NCBI GenBank assembly: GCA_024278275.1
Contig: JAJRTN010000099.1
Coordinates: 1-40,815, forward strand
DNA length: 40,815 nt
Origin: Candidatus Hydrogenedentota bacterium
Lineage (GTDB): Bacteria; Hydrogenedentota; Hydrogenedentia; Hydrogenedentales; JAJRTN01
Direction: 5' to 3'
The first letter of the stretch is position 1. Each line of letters starts with the position of its first letter. The notes under the pieces are model-generated. The model was given only the letters and a program-made list of their open reading frames with translations. It did not search any database and was not told the DNA's origin. Made by a program: the position numbers and the translations under genes. Positions 40,677-40,815 of this stretch are shown piece by piece.

Positions 40677-40815
40677 GTAACCGTTCAGGCCACTTGAGCC
40701 AGGATTTCGGTGGACACGGGCAGTAGCGATGAAGCAGGACGACCGTGAAGACGCGCGACGCAGGCCCGTGTGATGTATTCCGTGACGTTGCGGTCGTGCT
40801 GTTTGCAGGTGGCGG
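40677..40815 (-). mobile_element. IS66-family element, one end
   Basis: The end of the element is placed at GTAACCG (40677), since IS66 elements commonly begin GTAA, and the transposase stop lies 8 bp inside. The element continues past the window edge. The 8 bp outside, CTACTATC (40669-40676), would be the predicted target duplication. The other end is not in the window. Confidence 0.6.
40685..40813 (-). CDS. IS66-family transposase, C-terminal 42 codons (partial)
   Basis: The partial frame reads ATCKQHDRNVTEYITRACVA, then RLHGRPASSLLP, and ends EILAQVA at a TGA. The NVTEY, GRPA and SLLP pattern is that of the extreme C-terminus of IS66-type DDE transposases. The gene runs off the right edge of the window, so integrity cannot be judged. 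Confidence 0.75.
   Translation of the reverse strand, partial: ATCKQHDRNVTEYITRACVARLHGRPASSLLPVSTEILAQVA

Overview
The window reads as chromosomal DNA of a high-GC, Gram-negative-type free-living bacterium. The mix of genes points to the Planctomycetes / Candidatus Hydrogenedentota side of the tree: secreted sugar-processing enzymes, a Tat-exported FAD oxidoreductase with a discoidin-like tail, arsenosugar-type glycosyltransferase domains, multihaem cytochromes, an archaeal/eukaryotic-type prolyl-tRNA synthetase, and many hairpin repeats between genes. That placement is an inference from gene content, not a phylogeny. Almost all intergenic stretches over 50 bp carry hairpins, and at least six different short repeat families can be seen.

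Layout. 0.2-2.8 kb (-): ubiB-like kinase and ispE. 3.1-14 kb (+): sugar and glycan genes: Gfo/Idh/MocA dehydrogenase, a large secreted glycosidase resembling GH106, a three-domain glycosyltransferase fusion, a Tat-signal FAD oxidoreductase broken by one extra G in a G10 tract, a TIM-barrel sugar isomerase and glycerol kinase. 14-14.38 kb: a convergent gap with a good promoter, a possible small RNA and stacked terminator hairpins. 14.4-19.7 kb (-): the conserved rpmH-rnpA-yidD-yidC-jag-mnmE cluster (ribosome, RNase P, membrane insertion, tRNA modification). rpmH is a 44-codon gene with a GTG start. No dnaA lies next to it. 19.9-21.9 kb (-): a HEPN-domain gene overlapping a partner of unknown function, and an orphan HisG-like gene. 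22.2-27.4 kb: a secreted protein of unrecognised family (+) convergent with a large secreted M4 (thermolysin-type) peptidase (-).

27.9-38.9 kb is the most distinctive part. A 47-aa membrane peptide, a five-haem cytochrome, an NHL beta-propeller with a Gly-Glu linker and Cys-TM-basic tail, and a thirteen-haem cytochrome run on the + strand. Facing them on the - strand is a NarX/NarL-type two-component system whose sensor has its own extracytoplasmic CXXCH haem-attachment motif. Then come a PilZ protein with a pseudo-receiver tail and a hybrid histidine kinase (PAS-HisKA-HATPase-REC-REC) that carries a one-base frameshift. I infer a redox-sensing and surface or extracellular electron-transfer locus; the sequence shows parts and order, not function. 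39.1-40.5 kb (-): proS. From about 40677 to the window edge lies the end of an IS66-type insertion sequence, with the last 42 codons of its transposase.

Two frameshifts in otherwise well-preserved genes could be real mutations, slippage sites, or consensus errors in the assembly. Reads would decide.
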